In this document: positions 5,931-7,053 of the stretch, in pieces
Layout of the letters: every line of letters starts with the position of its first letter
How positions within the stretch are numbered: position 1 is the first letter of the stretch
Origin: Candidatus Mnemosynella bozhongmuii
GTDB lineage: Archaea; Halobacteriota; Archaeoglobi; Mnemosynellales; Mnemosynellaceae
DNA: 7,053 nt
Assembly (NCBI GenBank): GCA_014361165.1
Contig: JACIWD010000058.1
Coordinates: 1 to 7,053 of the forward strand
Direction of reading: 5' to 3'
Notes under the pieces: generated by a model
What the model was told of the DNA's origin: nothing
What the model saw: the letters and a program-made list of their open reading frames with translations, nothing else
Databases searched by the model: none
Program-made: the position numbers and the translations under genes

Positions 5931-6272
5931 TTGAAAATAATTCATTACGAGGAGGTTGAGGAGAGACTGGAGAAAGAGGGCAGCGATGTGAGGATGAGGT
6001 GGCTCGCTCTTGAAGAGGAAGGAGCCAAAAACTGCGTGATGAGATATGTGAGAGTCGGAGAGAGCACGGAGTTTCACAGCCATCCCTGGGAGCATCATGT
6101 GTTTGTGGTGAAGGGCAGAGGAGCTGTTAAGAAGGAGAATGGAGAAGAGGTTGAAATCTCTCCGGGAACTTTTGTTTTCATACCGGAAAATGAGAAGCAT
6201 CAGTTTTTGAACAGAGGAGAGGATTATCTGGAGTTCATCTGTGTAATTCCTTCAAAGGAGTTCAGAAAATGA
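5931..6272 (+). CDS. Single-domain cupin protein, TM1459-like four-histidine metal site
   Basis: A 113-residue cupin that aligns along most of its length with the Thermotoga maritima cupin TM1459. Cupin motif 1 is HSHPWEHHVFVVKG (49-62) and motif 2 is SPGTFVFIPENEKHQF (77-92), followed by EFICVIPSKEF. By comparison with TM1459 the metal ligands would be His49, His51, His55 and His90, an all-histidine site; the usual cupin Glu is already His in that family. TM1459 carries manganese; the physiological substrate of this protein cannot be inferred. His56 replaces the Glu that follows the third ligand in TM1459. TTG 5931 is preferred because GGTGAG (5921-5926) lies four bases before it; the in-frame GTG at 5922 sits inside that site and would need leaderless translation, adding three residues. 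The gene overlaps the next by ATGA. Confidence 0.82.
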   Translation: MKIIHYEEVEERLEKEGSDVRMRWLALEEEGAKNCVMRYVRVGESTEFHSHPWEHHVFVVKGRGAVKKENGEEVEISPGTFVFIPENEKHQFLNRGEDYLEFICVIPSKEFRK

Positions 6273-6643
6273 AGAAATTTGAAGAAGTCTGGAGGGTTCT
6301 TTACAGGAATTCTGATTATGTGGTGGCGAATGACGAGGTCAGCTCGATGGACGGTCCGCTTTCCGAGAAGGTGCTGAATTATGTGATCACGAACAGAAAT
6401 GACTTCATGGGACAGACAACGAGAGCAATCAGACTTGTTCTCTTCAGGATGGATGGAGATGGAAAGGCATATGGCGATATAATTTCGATATGGGAAAAAG
6501 AGGGAAAGGGACTTCCGAGACCGGACTGGGAGAGATGTCTCGGAGTTATGAAGTATCTTGCCGAGACCCTCGGCGGAACTCTGCTGAGGAATAAAGAGGG
6601 AACAAAGTATCTTCTCGTTATAGATGATCAGGCTATCCAGTAG
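6269..6643 (+). CDS. Uncharacterised 124-residue protein, coupled to the cupin gene
   Basis: I do not recognise this family. Its start overlaps the cupin stop as ATGA, so it is surely in the same operon and probably translated by re-initiation. The protein looks soluble: there is no signal peptide, membrane segment or cysteine motif (one Cys, at residue 90). Visible features are an N-terminal amphipathic stretch KKFEEVWRVLYR, a TTRAIRLVLFRMDGDG strand-like segment (50-65), YGDIISIWEK (68-77), a Pro/Trp-containing turn GLPRPDWERC (81-90), a likely helix CLGVMKYLAETLGG (90-103), and a last strand TKYLLVIDD. Codon use resembles its neighbours, with many AGA/AGG arginines, so recent transfer is not suggested. 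The last 16 bp overlap the converging gene. A function tied to the cupin is inference from position only. Confidence 0.75.
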   Translation: MKKFEEVWRVLYRNSDYVVANDEVSSMDGPLSEKVLNYVITNRNDFMGQTTRAIRLVLFRMDGDGKAYGDIISIWEKEGKGLPRPDWERCLGVMKYLAETLGGTLLRNKEGTKYLLVIDDQAIQ

Positions 6644-7053
6644 CTCAGGGTAACGCTGGCGGAAACCCGAAGTTCTGCCGGAGTTATTGGAGTGCCACCA
6701 GAGATCGTCTCATATCTCGCATACGGAGGAACAATGGACGCTGATGAATAGGTGATTTCCTTTATTCCCAGTATCTGGACTCCTGCCGCTTCTGCAATTA
6801 CTCTTGCCTTCTCCTGAGCATCTCTGACAGCCTCTCTGAGAACCTCCTTCTTTGCCTCTTCAATCTTCGAAGATGTGAATGAAATTCCGCTCACCTGATT
6901 CGCACCCGAGAGAACTGCAAGATCGATTATCTCTCCAGCTCTCTCCACATCAACCTTTGCTCTGAGCATGTGAACCACACGGTATCCTCTGAGCTTCTGC
7001 TCATCACCGTTATAGGAGAATACCGGATAAATCGAGAAGTAATCCGTTTCCAC
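6628..7053 (-). CDS. SIMPL/DUF541 domain protein, C-terminal part (5' end outside window)
   Basis: The frame stays open to the right edge; its first in-window codon GTG (7051-7053) is internal, so the gene is cut. The visible 141 residues match the second half of SIMPL (DUF541, YggE-like) proteins, which are about 230 residues: DYFSIYPVFSYNGDEQKLRG and YRVVHMLRAKV near the edge, VERAGEIIDLAVLSGANQVSGISF, the helix EEAKKEVLREAVRDAQEKA, and the closing strand PAELRVSASVTLSYWIA. Members are usually exported or membrane-anchored by an N-terminal segment, which would lie outside this window. Their biochemical role is unclear; bacterial YggE has been linked to oxidative stress and others to outer-surface functions. 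It converges on the 124-residue gene with a 16-bp overlap. Confidence 0.88.
   Translation of the reverse strand: METDYFSIYPVFSYNGDEQKLRGYRVVHMLRAKVDVERAGEIIDLAVLSGANQVSGISFTSSKIEEAKKEVLREAVRDAQEKARVIAEAAGVQILGIKEITYSSASIVPPYARYETISGGTPITPAELRVSASVTLSYWIA

Overview
The window looks like ordinary chromosomal DNA from a euryarchaeon, most likely Archaeoglobales-like (Archaeoglobus, Geoglobus or Ferroglobus); that placement is inference. It rests on archaeal TATA/BRE-like boxes close ahead of genes, GGTG-type ribosome binding sites with frequent TTG starts, an archaeal initiator tRNA without encoded CCA, arginine codons dominated by AGA/AGG, and a gene set (archaeal-type TrpA, Pyrococcus-type glyoxylate reductase, Isf-type iron-sulfur flavoprotein) common in such organisms. 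There is no mobile element, CRISPR array, or recognisable defence or secondary-metabolite system.

Region 1 (1-3983) is a tryptophan-biosynthesis cluster in two converging units. The 3' part of trpA enters from the left on the plus strand. Facing it on the minus strand is an overlapping run trpD-trpE-trpG-trpF, whose products cover anthranilate synthesis, phosphoribosylation and isomerisation. trpC and trpB are not visible; trpB is presumably just upstream of trpA. The minus-strand unit has a good TATA/BRE promoter and a 16-bp inverted repeat (3922-3937) between promoter and trpD, a candidate operator.

Region 2 (3984-4238) holds a minus-strand initiator tRNA-Met (CAU) with its own TATA box, a possible oligo-T terminator behind it, and the divergent promoter of the next gene.

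Region 3 (4239-6643, plus strand) is a run of metabolic/redox genes: a D-2-hydroxyacid dehydrogenase close to archaeal glyoxylate reductase, an Isf-family iron-sulfur flavoprotein, a TM1459-like all-histidine cupin, and an uncharacterised 124-residue protein overlapping the cupin gene by 4 bp. The first three each have an AT-rich promoter-like box about 30-40 bp before the preferred start, so they may be separate units; the last two form an operon.

Region 4 (6628-7053, minus strand) is the C-terminal part of a SIMPL/DUF541 protein that overlaps the previous gene tail to tail and runs off the right edge.

The trp genes work together as a pathway. The rest shows no clear pathway logic beyond redox and small-molecule metabolism. 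The points most worth checking are the trp operator candidate, the coupled but unknown gene after the cupin, and the cofactor preference of the dehydrogenase.
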